From NCBI RefSeq assembly GCF_003095395.1, contig NZ_QEIJ01000003.1, positions 310,001 to 374,000 on the forward strand: DNA of 64,000 nucleotides, written 5' to 3'. Shown in pieces: positions 25,408 to 34,589 of this stretch. How positions within the stretch are numbered: the stretch's first letter is position 1; every line of letters starts with the position of its first letter. Under the pieces are notes generated by a model. That model had not been told where the DNA came from. It saw only the letters and a program-made list of their open reading frames with translations, and searched no databases. The stretch comes from Microbacterium sp. Gd 4-13 (GTDB lineage: Bacteria; Actinomycetota; Actinomycetes; Actinomycetales; Microbacteriaceae). A program made the translations under genes and the position numbers.

Positions 25408-26001
25408 TCAGGGCGCGGGAGTGGCTCCGGCGACCCGGTCGGTGCCGATCACGACCACCAGGCGCACCGCCTGCGTCTCGTCGGCGTCGGTGGCGGGGTT
25501 GTCTTCGACCGGATAGGCGTCGTACTGCGAGCTCTGGGCGACCTGCGCCCCGCCGATGACGTCGGCGACCCCCATCGCCGCCGCCTCGTCGTCGGTCCGC
25601 GAGTAGTAGACGGTGGTCGTCTCGAACGACCCGCCCGCGTCACCCGGCAACACCGATTCGGGGTTCCAGCCCGCCGTGACCAGGACGTCCTTGGTCTGCG
25701 TGGCGAGCCCCTGCTGCCCGGACGCGTTCAGCACGATGACCGTGGAGCTGGTGTCGACCACGGCAGCCACCTCGGGAAGGGAAGCCGCCGTCGGCGCGGT
25801 GGTCGGAAACAGCGCAAGGCGCCCCGAGACCACCAGCGAGCCGAAGATCCCCGCGGCGACCAGCACGATGGTCGCGACCACGGCCCACAACAGGATGACG
25901 CCGCCGCGCAGGCGGGGGTTCTCGGAACGGTGCGCTCCCACACGGCCGGTCTCGTCTGCGAGGTCGTCGAAGCGGTCTCGCGGATACGTCGGGTTCGGCA
26001 C
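25408..26001 (-). CDS. LytR C-terminal domain membrane protein
   Basis: A 197-residue protein with one membrane helix (GVILLWAVVATIVLVAAGIFGSLVV, about residues 34-58), a short Ala/Thr linker and an extracytoplasmic LytR_C domain (VVDTSSTVIVLNASGQQGLATQTKDVLVTAGWNPESVLPG, then TTVYYSRTDDEAAAMGVADVIGG). The domain often accompanies cell-wall glycopolymer ligases, but here it is alone, so a cell-surface binding role is the most that can be said. Start GTG at 26001. It follows DUF2332 and DUF3263 genes on the same strand. Confidence 0.85.
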   Translation of the reverse strand: MPNPTYPRDRFDDLADETGRVGAHRSENPRLRGGVILLWAVVATIVLVAAGIFGSLVVSGRLALFPTTAPTAASLPEVAAVVDTSSTVIVLNASGQQGLATQTKDVLVTAGWNPESVLPGDAGGSFETTTVYYSRTDDEAAAMGVADVIGGAQVAQSSQYDAYPVEDNPATDADETQAVRLVVVIGTDRVAGATPAP

Positions 26002-26036
26002 CCGACGATGCTACCCGTCGGCGCCCAGCAGACCTG

Positions 26037-26291
26037 TCAGCGTGACGCCGTGCGCGTCACTCGCGCGGCGCGCGCCGCCTCCCGCGCCTCGCGGAGTCGG
26101 CGAAGCCGGCGCACGAGCATCGGATCGTGCTCGAGTGCATCGGCCGTATCGATCAACCGTCCGAGCAGCTGGTAGTAGCGAGCGGGCGGCATGCCCAGGT
26201 CGGAACGGATCGCCTCTTCCTTCGAACCGTCGTGACGGCGCCACTCGGCCTCGAAGGCGAGCAGGGCGCGATCGCGGTCGGAGAGGGGCAC
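26037..26291 (-). CDS. DUF3263 domain protein
   Basis: This 84-residue small protein reads DRDRALLAFEAEWRRHDGSKEEAIRSDLGMPPARYYQLLGRLID, the DUF3263 signature of actinobacteria, with a predicted helix-turn-helix-like centre and a very basic C-terminus. Function is unknown; DNA binding is plausible from the fold and charge. Starts at GTG 26291 with GAGGGG upstream. It lies between the DUF2332 and LytR_C genes, with 9 and 35 bp gaps, so the three probably form an operon. Confidence 0.85.
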   Translation of the reverse strand: MPLSDRDRALLAFEAEWRRHDGSKEEAIRSDLGMPPARYYQLLGRLIDTADALEHDPMLVRRLRRLREAREAARAARVTRTASR

Positions 26292-26300
26292 CCCCTCACG

Positions 26301-27317
26301 CTAGCTCGGCGTCGCGGAGTTTGCGCGCAGCCACTCCACGCTCGCACCGAGCGGATCGACCGCGGCGAGGATCTCTCCGTCGAGGCCGAGGGCGAACCTC
26401 CCCGGCCACGGCTCGGGCACGGCCGTCCACCCGTCGTGCAGCCCCGGTTCGTCGATCGTGATCCACCGTCCCGCTGCGCGCGCGGCGGCGATCATCGCCG
26501 CGCGGTCGCGACGGGGAACGTGCGCGAGAATGCCCGGGGTCGTGACCACCAGAGTGGCGTCGCGGGGGGCGAGCGCGGCGATCTCGGCAAGGAGCACGGA
26601 TGCGTCACCCGCTGCCATCAGCGCGGGCTCGGCGGCGGCGATGTCGAGCGCGGCGGTGATCCGCTCGACGCGGCCGGTCTCACCCGGCCACGCGAGCCCC
26701 TCGATCCAGCGGCGGTCGTCGGTATCGCGCGCGTCTCGCGGGTGCAGGTCGATCCCCGCCCGCCAGACGATCTCGGGCATGCGCAACGGGGGCACTCCGA
26801 CGAGGGCACTGTCGTTAAGGGCACTCTCGAGCACGACGGGGCTGACTCCCGCGGCGGGGTCGAGCGCCAGAACCCCCTCCTCGGTGGCGTAGCGGTAGGA
26901 GTACCGATCGGGGTAGAGGCAGAGTCCGGCACTCGCCCCCACCTCCAGCAGGGCGATCGGGCCGTCGACGAGCGAGAGCGCGGGCAACAGTGCCGCGCAG
27001 CGCAGCGGCTCGTTGGTCTGGATGCTGCGCGCCGAGCACTCGACGACGACGGCGCGAGCGTGCGCGGCGAGCCAGTGGGCCCATGCGCGGTAGTCGCTCT
27101 CCGGCGCCCCGAGCAGGCGCGTCACGGCGAACACCAGGGGCGGTTGACGATGCGTCTCGGGAATCTGCGCGAGGATCGCCCGCGCCCCGGCGTCGGATGC
27201 GACGCCCGCCGCCCACTCGGCGTAGAGGGCGGAACGCCCCGGCGCCTCGACCTCGGCGAAGCGGCGGTACCTCGCGCCGATCGCGACGTCGAGGGCGGTC
27301 GCAGCATCCTGATCCAC
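26301..27317 (-). CDS. DUF2332 domain protein
   Basis: A 338-residue cytoplasmic protein of the DUF2332 family: ARYRRFAEVEAPGRSALYAEWA, LLEVGASAGLCLYPDRYSYRY (a glycine-rich motif resembling the SAM site of methyltransferases), VLLAEIAALAPRDATLVVTTPGIL. Function is not established. The likely start is GTG 27317, at the first conserved residues (VDQDAATALDVAIG). The frame extends to 27398 but would run into the divergent msrB start. It is the first gene of the minus-strand trio with DUF3263 and LytR_C. Confidence 0.82.
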   Translation of the reverse strand: MDQDAATALDVAIGARYRRFAEVEAPGRSALYAEWAAGVASDAGARAILAQIPETHRQPPLVFAVTRLLGAPESDYRAWAHWLAAHARAVVVECSARSIQTNEPLRCAALLPALSLVDGPIALLEVGASAGLCLYPDRYSYRYATEEGVLALDPAAGVSPVVLESALNDSALVGVPPLRMPEIVWRAGIDLHPRDARDTDDRRWIEGLAWPGETGRVERITAALDIAAAEPALMAAGDASVLLAEIAALAPRDATLVVTTPGILAHVPRRDRAAMIAAARAAGRWITIDEPGLHDGWTAVPEPWPGRFALGLDGEILAAVDPLGASVEWLRANSATPS

Positions 27318-27391
27318 TCCCCCATCTTCGCGGCAAGGCCGGGCCCGCGCCGCGCGGCATCGGGTTGAATAGAGGTGGAAAGGATCCGCAG

Positions 27392-27799
27392 ATGACATAC
27401 GCCGTCAGCAAGACCGACGAGGAGTGGCGCGCAGAGCTCGGCGCCGACCAGTACGCCGTGCTCCGTCAGGCCGCCACCGAACGCGCCTGGACGGGCGAGC
27501 TGCTCGACGAGAAGCGCGCGGGACTCTACGCCTGCGCCGCGTGCGGAGCCGAGCTCTTCCAGAGCGGCACGAAGTTCGACTCGAACTGCGGTTGGCCGAG
27601 CTTCTACGAGTCGGTGCGTCCGGAGGCGGTCGAACTCATCGCCGACAACACGCTCGGCATGGTGCGCACCGAGGTGCGCTGTGCGAGCTGCGGCTCGCAT
27701 CTCGGCCACGTGTTCCCCGACGGATACGGCACGCCGACCGGTGACCGCTACTGCATGAATTCGCTCGCGCTGGAGTTCACGCCCGGCGACGACGCATGA
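27392..27799 (+). CDS. msrB: peptide-methionine (R)-S-oxide reductase MsrB
   Basis: The 135-residue enzyme reduces methionine-R-sulfoxide in oxidised proteins. Zinc is held by Cys48/Cys51 (CAAC) and Cys97/Cys100 (CASC); the catalytic Cys121 is in RYCMNS, with Cys66 (SNCGWPSF) as a possible resolving residue. The HLGHVFPDG motif is intact. Start ATG 27392 has AAAGGA upstream; longer frames overlap the divergent gene. Its stop overlaps the nitroreductase start by 4 bp (ATGA), pointing to a two-gene redox-repair operon. Confidence 0.96.
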   Translation: MTYAVSKTDEEWRAELGADQYAVLRQAATERAWTGELLDEKRAGLYACAACGAELFQSGTKFDSNCGWPSFYESVRPEAVELIADNTLGMVRTEVRCASCGSHLGHVFPDGYGTPTGDRYCMNSLALEFTPGDDA

Positions 27800-28359
27800 G
27801 CGCGACGCTCGAGGCCGTCCGCTCGCGTCGATCGTGGTCGAAGGTCACCGATGTGGCGCCGACGCGCGCCGAACTGGAAGACCTGATCTCTGCGGCGGGG
27901 AGGGTCGCCGACCATTCGTCGTTGCGGCCCTGGCGGATCATCGAACTGCGCGGCGACGACCGCGAGGTCTTGGGCCGGGCGATGAACAAGGCCACCGGCC
28001 ACAAGGGCGCCTCGTCCAAGCCGATGCGCGCGCCGCTGCTGCTCGCCGTGGTCGCCAGCTACCGCAAGAGCAAGGTGCCCCGCTGGGAGCAGGAGGCGGT
28101 GGCGTCCGGCGTCGCCCACATGATGAGCCTTCTGCTCGATGACGCCGGATGGGGCGTGTTCTGGCGCACCGGCGACTACACCCGCAGCAAGGCCGTCGCG
28201 AAGGCGCACGGCCTGGAGAAGAACGAGGAGCTGCTGGGCTGGCTGTACGTCGGCGGCAAGCCTCCCGTGAAGCGTGAGGCCCGCCGCAAGGTCGTCGACG
28301 CCACCCGCCACCTCTCGCGGATGCCCGCCCCGAAGAAGGGTCGCGGGGACGACTCCTAG
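27796..28359 (+). CDS. nitroreductase family protein
   Basis: A 187-residue FMN-dependent nitroreductase-fold protein: AVRSRRSWSKVTDVAPTRAELEDLI, then ADHSSLRPWRIIELRG (FMN phosphate region), ASGVAHMMSLLLDDAGWGVFWRTG, and ELLGWLYVGG. Members reduce nitro groups, quinones or flavins with NAD(P)H; the substrate is unknown. It is translationally coupled to msrB by an ATGA overlap. The basic C-terminus (RMPAPKKGRGDDS) is unremarkable. It converges with the DUF7882 gene. Confidence 0.9.
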   Translation: MSATLEAVRSRRSWSKVTDVAPTRAELEDLISAAGRVADHSSLRPWRIIELRGDDREVLGRAMNKATGHKGASSKPMRAPLLLAVVASYRKSKVPRWEQEAVASGVAHMMSLLLDDAGWGVFWRTGDYTRSKAVAKAHGLEKNEELLGWLYVGGKPPVKREARRKVVDATRHLSRMPAPKKGRGDDS

Positions 28360-28363
28360 CGAG

Positions 28364-28400
28364 GGACGCTGCGGTGGGTCCCCGGCGAACCGCGGCGTCC
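28364..28400. terminator. inverted repeat between convergent genes
   Basis: Arms 28364-28375 and 28389-28400 pair at 11 of 12 positions around a 13-nt loop, 5 bp after the nitroreductase stop. No clear U tract on either side. Confidence 0.5.
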
Positions 28401-28443
28401 GAGAAGTCGGGCACCGCGGATCGTTTCGGCCGCAGCGCGCCCC

Positions 28444-28830
28444 TCACGCGGGGACGAGGCCGCTCCCTCCCGATGCGCCATCGCGCCGACCGGTGGCATG
28501 ACCCGGCCCGACGAAGCCTCTCAGATCCAAGCCGTTGGGGCTGTGGGCCTCGTCGAGCATCTTCTCGAAGACCTCGCGGTCGATCTTGTCGACGCGCGCC
28601 GTGTACACCTGAATCACGAGCGGCACCGAGGGCGAGATCCACAGGCTGCGGTAGCCCCCGGTTCCTTCGAGCCCCACGGAGAGCATGAACGGTTCTGCCC
28701 GTCGAAGCTTGGTGGCCACCACGACGCGTAACGGCAGCAAGATCTCGTCGGGGATGTCGTAGCCGGATTTCGCGTCGTTGTTGTACGTCAGTCGTCCCAC
28801 AGGACGAATGCTACGGCCGATCTCCGACAT
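28444..28830 (-). CDS. DUF7882 family protein
   Basis: A 128-residue protein of the small actinobacterial family reading GRLTYNNDAKSGYDIPDEILLPLRVVVATKLRRAEPFMLSV, then RSLWISPSVPLVIQVY and EKMLDEAHSPNGLDLRGF. Relatives are often mislabelled ATP-dependent DNA ligase; there is no ligase motif here. Function is unknown. The start at 28830 gives MSEIGRSIRPVGRLTYNN; the frame runs 16 codons further into the tRNA-derived repeats. The final 20 residues (GRRDGASGGSGLVPA) are low complexity. Confidence 0.78.
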   Translation of the reverse strand: MSEIGRSIRPVGRLTYNNDAKSGYDIPDEILLPLRVVVATKLRRAEPFMLSVGLEGTGGYRSLWISPSVPLVIQVYTARVDKIDREVFEKMLDEAHSPNGLDLRGFVGPGHATGRRDGASGGSGLVPA

Positions 28831-28845
28831 TGCTCCGACGCGCCC

Positions 28846-28945
28846 CGTATGACACGTACGGGTCGACGCCCACTTCATGGTGCCGGCTACAGGACTTGAA
28901 CCTGCAACCCCCGTATGACAACGTACGGGTCGACGCCCATCTGCG
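28846..28945 (-). repeat. partial copies of the tRNA-Thr 3' half
   Basis: A 39-bp stretch at 28878-28916 is identical to 28946-28984, the CCA end, T-arm, variable region and half of the anticodon arm of the adjacent tRNA-Thr. The spacers are also repeated: about 28 nt at 28846 and 28912 match with one indel. The units recur at 66-68 bp. The copies lack the D-arm and 5' acceptor strand, so they are not functional tRNAs. They may be attachment-site remnants or a local tandem duplication. Confidence 0.85.
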
Positions 28946-29021
28946 TGGTGCCGGCTACAGGACTTGAACCTGCAACCCCCGTATTACAAGTACGGTGCGC
29001 TACCAATTGCGCCAAGCCGGC
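28946..29021 (-). tRNA. tRNA-Thr (anticodon TGT), CCA encoded
   Basis: On the minus strand a full cloverleaf forms: acceptor GCCGGCT with AGCCGGC, anticodon stem CCGTA/TACGG around loop CTTGTAA (anticodon TGT, reading ACA), T-arm with GGTTCAAGTCC, discriminator A and genomic CCA. It lies 33 bp after the DsbA-like gene on the same strand. Confidence 0.95.
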
Positions 29022-29054
29022 GGAGCGCCCAGTCTATCGGCGCACGGGCACGCC

Positions 29055-30062
29055 TTACGGAGCGGCGGTGGCGGTCTCTTCAGGAGCCGCGGTCTGTGCC
29101 GGAGCGGCCGTCTCGGCAGGGGTCGCCGTGGGGGTGGGCGTCGGCGTGGCGGTGCGGAAGTAGGCGTCGCTCGCGACGGCGAAGACGAACTGCTGGAACT
29201 CCTTCGGGTCGCTCAGCTTGCCCACGTAGGGCGTGCCGTTGACGAGCACCTTCGGCATGCTGTCGAGGGTGAGCCCTTCGGTGTCGGGCAGCCCCTTGAG
29301 AGCGCGATCGGTCGCCGCCTTCGCCCAGGCCGCGAACTCCTCGTTCTCGATACACGAGCGCACGGTCGTGGGGTCGGTGACGCTCGAGCCCTGCGCGAGG
29401 TCGGCGAGTTCCGAATCGGAGTGTCCGTCGGTGTCGATCTCGGGCTGAGCGCGCAGCAGCTCGTTGTTGAAGTCGAAGAACCGCTCGGGCGAGTGCGTGG
29501 CGACGCAGGCGGCCGCGCTCGCGGCACGCAGCGAGTACTTCGTTCCGTTCGACTTCGCCGTGAGCATCGCGACGGGGTAGTAGGTGAGCGACGCGGTGTC
29601 GCTGCTCACCCACTGCGAGAGCTGCGACCGGTTGGCGAGCTGGAACTCGCGTGCACCGGCGGAGAGGTAGTCGACGTACACGCGGATGTCGACCGCGGGG
29701 GCGGCCGTCGGTGTCGTGGTCGGCGCGGCTTCGCCCTCGACCGCAGCATCCGTCGGCTCGGGCACGGGGGTGGCGTCTGCGATCGAACCGTCGCCGCCGC
29801 CGACAGCGGTGATGTCGGAGACGGTGAAACCGTCCTGCGACGCGTTCTCGGGCTGCGCCTGGGGGGTGGATGCTGTGGAGTCGAGCGCCCACGCGACACC
29901 GAAGGCCGTGCCGCCGACGACGACGAGCGCAGCCACGCCGATCAGCACGCCGCGCAGGATGCGCAGGCGAGACTGCTTCGTCTGAACCTGCTGCGCTTTC
30001 TCGCGGACGGCCTCTCGGCGGTCGCGCTTGGCGGGCACGTTCGGGGACTCGTCGTGGGACAT
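29055..30062 (-). CDS. membrane-anchored DsbA-like thioredoxin-fold protein without CxxC
   Basis: The 335-residue protein has a charged N-terminus, one membrane helix (LRGVLIGVAALVVVGGTAFGVAWAL, about residues 37-61), a Pro/Thr-rich linker, a DsbA-type thioredoxin domain (VDIRVYVDYLSAGAREFQLANRSQLSQWV; PKVLVNGTPYVGKL carries the cis-Pro loop) and a Thr/Pro/Ala-rich tail. The position where DsbA has CPxC reads SAGA, so classical disulfide exchange is not possible there; two other Cys remain (AACVATH, RSCIENEEF). It may be a chaperone-like or binding variant. The start at 30062 precedes the basic segment; longer frames are unsupported. Confidence 0.85.
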   Translation of the reverse strand: MSHDESPNVPAKRDRREAVREKAQQVQTKQSRLRILRGVLIGVAALVVVGGTAFGVAWALDSTASTPQAQPENASQDGFTVSDITAVGGGDGSIADATPVPEPTDAAVEGEAAPTTTPTAAPAVDIRVYVDYLSAGAREFQLANRSQLSQWVSSDTASLTYYPVAMLTAKSNGTKYSLRAASAAACVATHSPERFFDFNNELLRAQPEIDTDGHSDSELADLAQGSSVTDPTTVRSCIENEEFAAWAKAATDRALKGLPDTEGLTLDSMPKVLVNGTPYVGKLSDPKEFQQFVFAVASDAYFRTATPTPTPTATPAETAAPAQTAAPEETATAAP

Positions 30063-30209
30063 GAAACCTTCTGGAAAAGACGTGCGCCGGCTCGGATCCC
30101 GGCGTGCCGCAGGAGAACGCGGTCGAATGACGATGCTAGCCAGGCAGGCTGGGAAAAGCCCAGACGCACGGCCGATCCGTGGCCCCACCCGAGCGGGTCC
30201 GGGTCGTGA

Positions 30210-30215
30210 CATAAT
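30210..30215 (+). promoter_or_regulatory. possible -10 element of the ABC ATPase gene
   Basis: CATAAT lies about 100 bp before the ATG in the divergent 253-bp gap; a -35 partner is not clear. Confidence 0.35.
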
Positions 30216-30315
30216 GACCCTGCGCCCGAAGCCGTGCGCACGGGGCCTACCCGCCCCGCTCATTCCATCACTACGGATCGTCCGGCACGTACCTGCCGGT
30301 GAAGGAGAAGAGAAT

Positions 30316-31419
<1,104 letters not shown>

Positions 31420-31523
31420 GCCAGCACGCACAACGTCAGAAGCACCGTCGCGGCGCGTCCGTCGGTCCTCGATTCCATCGAAGGATCCGACGGGCGCGCC
31501 GCGTCTTTGTGAAGGAAGGTCTC

Positions 31524-32828
31524 GTGTCCGACTCCCTCAGCATCACCGCCAGCTCCGTCGACCCGGGGCTGCTCGCCCTCCCCTGGTCGACGCCCCTCGC
31601 CGACTGGCCGAGCAGCAACATCGTGTTCCTCCCGAAGGGCCTCTCCCGGCACCTGGTGCGGTTCGCGAACCTGTCGGGCCGCGTGGTCGCCATCAAGGAG
31701 ACCACCGAGGAGATGGCGCGCCGCGAGTACGACATGCTCGGCAACCTCACCCGCCTCGACGCCCCGTGCGTCGATCGCGTCGCCGTGATCGCGGGCAGGA
31801 CCGACGCCGACGGCGAGCCCCTCCCCGCGGCGCTCGTCACCGCCCACCTGCGCTTCTCGCTGCCCTACCGCGCGCTGTTCACCCAAGTGCTGCGGCCGGA
31901 TACCGCCACGCGGCTCGTCGACGCCCTCGCGGTGCTGCTGGTGCGCCTGCACAACGTGGGCTTCTTCTGGGGCGACGTCTCACTGTCGAACACCCTCTTC
32001 CGCCGCGACGCGGGCGCCTTCGCGGCCTACCTCGTCGACGCCGAGACCGGCGAGCTGCACGAGGGCGGCCTGACGCGCGGCCAGCGCGAGCACGATCTCG
32101 ACGTGGCCCGCACGAACATCGCCGGCGAGATCATGGACCTCGAGGCGGGCGGGCGCCTCGAGGGCGGCATCGACGCGGTGCAGATCGCCGACGGCATCAT
32201 GTCGTCGTACTGGTCGCTGTGGGCGGCCCTCACCGACCAGGAGACCTTCACCGTCGACGAGTCGTGGCGCATCACCGAGCGGGTGCAGCGCCTCAACGCG
32301 CTGGGATTCGACATCGGCGAGATGTCGATGCAGACGACCTCCGACGGCACGCGCGTGGCGATCGAACCCAAGGTCGTCGACGCCGGACACCACCAACGGC
32401 GCCTCATCCGATTGACCGGCTTGGACGTCGAGGAGAACCAGGCCCGACGACTGCTGAACGATCTCGACGAGTTCCGCGCGCGCATCTCTCGCCTGGGCGC
32501 CGACGAGGAGATGGTCGCCCACGAGTGGCTCACCCGCGTGTTCGAGCCGATCGTCATGGCGATCCCCTTCGACCTGCGCGCGAAGCTCGAGCCCGCCGAG
32601 GTGTTCCACCAGGTGCTGGAGCACCGCTGGTACATGTCGCAGGCACGCGGGCGCGCCGTGCCGCTGGCGGAGGTGCTGACCTCCTACATCGACGACGTGC
32701 TGCGCCACCGCCGCGACGAGGCCACTCTGATGGGCCCGTCGACCGAGACGCTGACGATCCCCGTCATCACGGGCAGCATCCCGACCCCCGACCCCGCCGA
32801 CGACATCGACTGGCGCGACCTCGTCTGA
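31524..32828 (+). CDS. DUF4032 protein with kinase-like N-terminal domain
   Basis: A 434-residue protein. The N-terminal half looks like an aminoglycoside/LPS-kinase fold: VVAIKETTEEMARREYDML (Lys and Glu), GFFWGDVSLSNTLFRRD in place of the usual HGDLHPGNVL catalytic loop, and AYLVDAETGE for the metal-binding Asp. The C-terminal DUF4032 domain covers FDIGEMSMQTTSDGTRVAIEPKVVDAGHHQRRL onward. The substrate is unknown. GTG at 31524 is chosen because GAAGGAAGG lies just before it; GTG 31509 would add five residues. It follows the ABC ATPase gene on the same strand after 104 bp. Confidence 0.82.
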   Translation: MSDSLSITASSVDPGLLALPWSTPLADWPSSNIVFLPKGLSRHLVRFANLSGRVVAIKETTEEMARREYDMLGNLTRLDAPCVDRVAVIAGRTDADGEPLPAALVTAHLRFSLPYRALFTQVLRPDTATRLVDALAVLLVRLHNVGFFWGDVSLSNTLFRRDAGAFAAYLVDAETGELHEGGLTRGQREHDLDVARTNIAGEIMDLEAGGRLEGGIDAVQIADGIMSSYWSLWAALTDQETFTVDESWRITERVQRLNALGFDIGEMSMQTTSDGTRVAIEPKVVDAGHHQRRLIRLTGLDVEENQARRLLNDLDEFRARISRLGADEEMVAHEWLTRVFEPIVMAIPFDLRAKLEPAEVFHQVLEHRWYMSQARGRAVPLAEVLTSYIDDVLRHRRDEATLMGPSTETLTIPVITGSIPTPDPADDIDWRDLV

Positions 32829-32872
32829 CCTGGCGCGCTGACCGCGAAACCCGTTCGGGCGTCAGAAGAGCG

Positions 32873-33514
32873 TCAGTAGCCGACGGTGAAGCGGCCGCGC
32901 GGATGCTGCGGCGACTCGATCTCGTCGATCACGGCGACCCCCAGGTCGGGCCCGGAGATGAACGATTCGCCCTCGGCGTCGGTCACGAGCACGTCGCCGC
33001 CGTCGCGGTACGAACCCGTACGCTCGCCCGGCGCCCACGCGCCGAAACCGCCGGCGGGGTGCACGTAGAACCAGTCGCGCGATGCCGGCGTGCGCTCGAG
33101 GTCTTCGAGGATCTCGATGGCCTCCCGCGCTTCGGGCTTGTACTCGTCGGCGAAGCCGTCGGTGTCGATGAGCCGCGGTCCTCCTGCGGCGACGAGGCTT
33201 CCGCCCGCGCCGCCGACGACGCCGATCCGCACCGTGTCGGGCAGAGCCGCGACGAGCTCGGCAACGGCCGGGCGCACCTTTCCGAGCATGTCGCCGCGGC
33301 CGGGCACGGTCGACACGATCACGTCGACCCCCTGCAGCTCGGCGACGAGGTTCGGTACGTCGAGCAGGGTGCCCTCGATGTAGGTCGCGCCCTCGACGCG
33401 CTCGTTGGGCACGGTGCGTGCGACCGAGACCACCGTGTGACCACGGCGGACTCCCTCGGCGAGGATGTGGCTGCCGGCGTAGCCGGTTCCTCCGATGACG
33501 GCGATACGGGCCAT
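32873..33514 (-). CDS. NAD(P)-binding oxidoreductase (atypical SDR, NmrA-like)
   Basis: A 213-residue Rossmann protein starting MARIAVIGGTGYAGSHILAEGVRRGHTV, with the GxxGxxG dinucleotide motif, DVIVSTVPGRGDM, RIGVVGGAGGSLV and DWFYVHPAGGFG. Members are atypical short-chain dehydrogenases or redox sensors; there is no YxxxK active site. The substrate is not evident. ATG at 33514 has AGGGAA five bases upstream; the frame is open ten codons further. It stands alone between the DUF4032 and rlmB genes. Confidence 0.88.
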   Translation of the reverse strand: MARIAVIGGTGYAGSHILAEGVRRGHTVVSVARTVPNERVEGATYIEGTLLDVPNLVAELQGVDVIVSTVPGRGDMLGKVRPAVAELVAALPDTVRIGVVGGAGGSLVAAGGPRLIDTDGFADEYKPEAREAIEILEDLERTPASRDWFYVHPAGGFGAWAPGERTGSYRDGGDVLVTDAEGESFISGPDLGVAVIDEIESPQHPRGRFTVGY

Positions 33515-33581
33515 GACGTTCCCTTCGATCGGTGCGCGGATCATCGAGCGGGCCTCGGCGGGGTCAGCCCCGCCGACGGCG

Positions 33582-34589
33582 TCACTCGCGGACGGAGCGC
33601 AGAGTGGAGACCTGGTACAGGGCGACGGATGCTGCGATCCCGGCGTTCAGCGACTCGGTGGCCGTCGAGATCGGGATCGAGACGATCTGGTCGCACGTCT
33701 CGGTCACCAGGCGCGACAGGCCCTTGCCCTCGGAGCCCACCACGATGATGACGGGACGGTCGGCGAGATCGAGCGCCGGCAGCGACACATCGCCGTCACC
33801 GTCGAGACCGAGCACGAACACGCCCTGCTTCTTGAGGTCCTTGAGGGTGGCGGTCAGGTTCGGCGCGAGTGCCACGGGAATGCGGGCGGCGGCTCCCGCG
33901 CTCGTCTTCCAGGCGGCCGAGTTGACCCCGGCGGACCGCCGCTGCGGAATGATCAGGCCCTGCCCGCCGAAAGCGGCGGTCGAGCGGATGATGGCACCGA
34001 GGTTGCGCGGATCGGTGACCCCGTCGAGGGCGACCAGCAACGGCAGCTCTCCCCGGTCGATGATCTGCTCGAGCAGGTCCTGCGGGTGCGCGTACTCGTA
34101 GGGCGGCACCTTGAGCGCCACGCCCTGGTGAACACCGTCGAACCCGGCCATGCGGTCGAGCTCGGGACGAGTGACCTCGAGCACGGGGATCTGCCGGTTC
34201 GTCGCGATCGAGAGCATCTCCTTCACGCGGTCATCCATCTCGACGCGCTGGGCGATGTAGAACGCCGTCGCGGGGATCTTCGCCCGCAGCGCCTCGAGCA
34301 CCGAGTTGCGACCGGTGACCGTTTCGGTGTCGTCGTCCTGCTTCGGCCGTCCGCCGCGGCTGGCGTTACCGCCGGTCGCGCGCACGGCGGGTCGGCCGCC
34401 CTTGCCGCCACCAGCCGCGGCGAGGCGCTCCTGGGCGGCCTTGCGCTTGCCGGCGGGGTGCCAGGCGCGCTCCTCGGCCTTGGGGGTGGGTCCGCGCCCC
34501 TCGAGGGCCCGCTTGTTCTTGCCGCCCGTGCCTTTGGTCGGGCCCTTCTTCTTGCCACGCCCGGCCGACGGGTTTCCGAAATTAGCCAC
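33582..34589 (-). CDS. rlmB: 23S rRNA (guanosine-2'-O-)-methyltransferase RlmB
   Basis: The 335-residue SPOUT-class enzyme methylates the 2'-hydroxyl of a conserved guanosine in the 23S peptidyl-transferase loop (G2251 in E. coli). A basic, Gly-rich extension of about 85 residues precedes the substrate-binding domain ([21 protein letters not shown]) and the SPOUT domain, whose knot motifs are [28 protein letters not shown] and [21 protein letters not shown]. The GTG start overlaps the cysS stop by 8 bp (GTGGCTAA), the usual cysS-rlmB coupling in actinobacteria. Confidence 0.95.
   Translation of the reverse strand: MANFGNPSAGRGKKKGPTKGTGGKNKRALEGRGPTPKAEERAWHPAGKRKAAQERLAAAGGGKGGRPAVRATGGNASRGGRPKQDDDTETVTGRNSVLEALRAKIPATAFYIAQRVEMDDRVKEMLSIATNRQIPVLEVTRPELDRMAGFDGVHQGVALKVPPYEYAHPQDLLEQIIDRGELPLLVALDGVTDPRNLGAIIRSTAAFGGQGLIIPQRRSAGVNSAAWKTSAGAAARIPVALAPNLTATLKDLKKQGVFVLGLDGDGDVSLPALDLADRPVIIVVGSEGKGLSRLVTETCDQIVSIPISTATESLNAGIAASVALYQVSTLRSVRE

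Noticed and set aside
28878-28945. A second tRNA gene
   Set aside because: Only the 3' half matches; the D-arm and 5' acceptor strand are absent and the anticodon loop is malformed.
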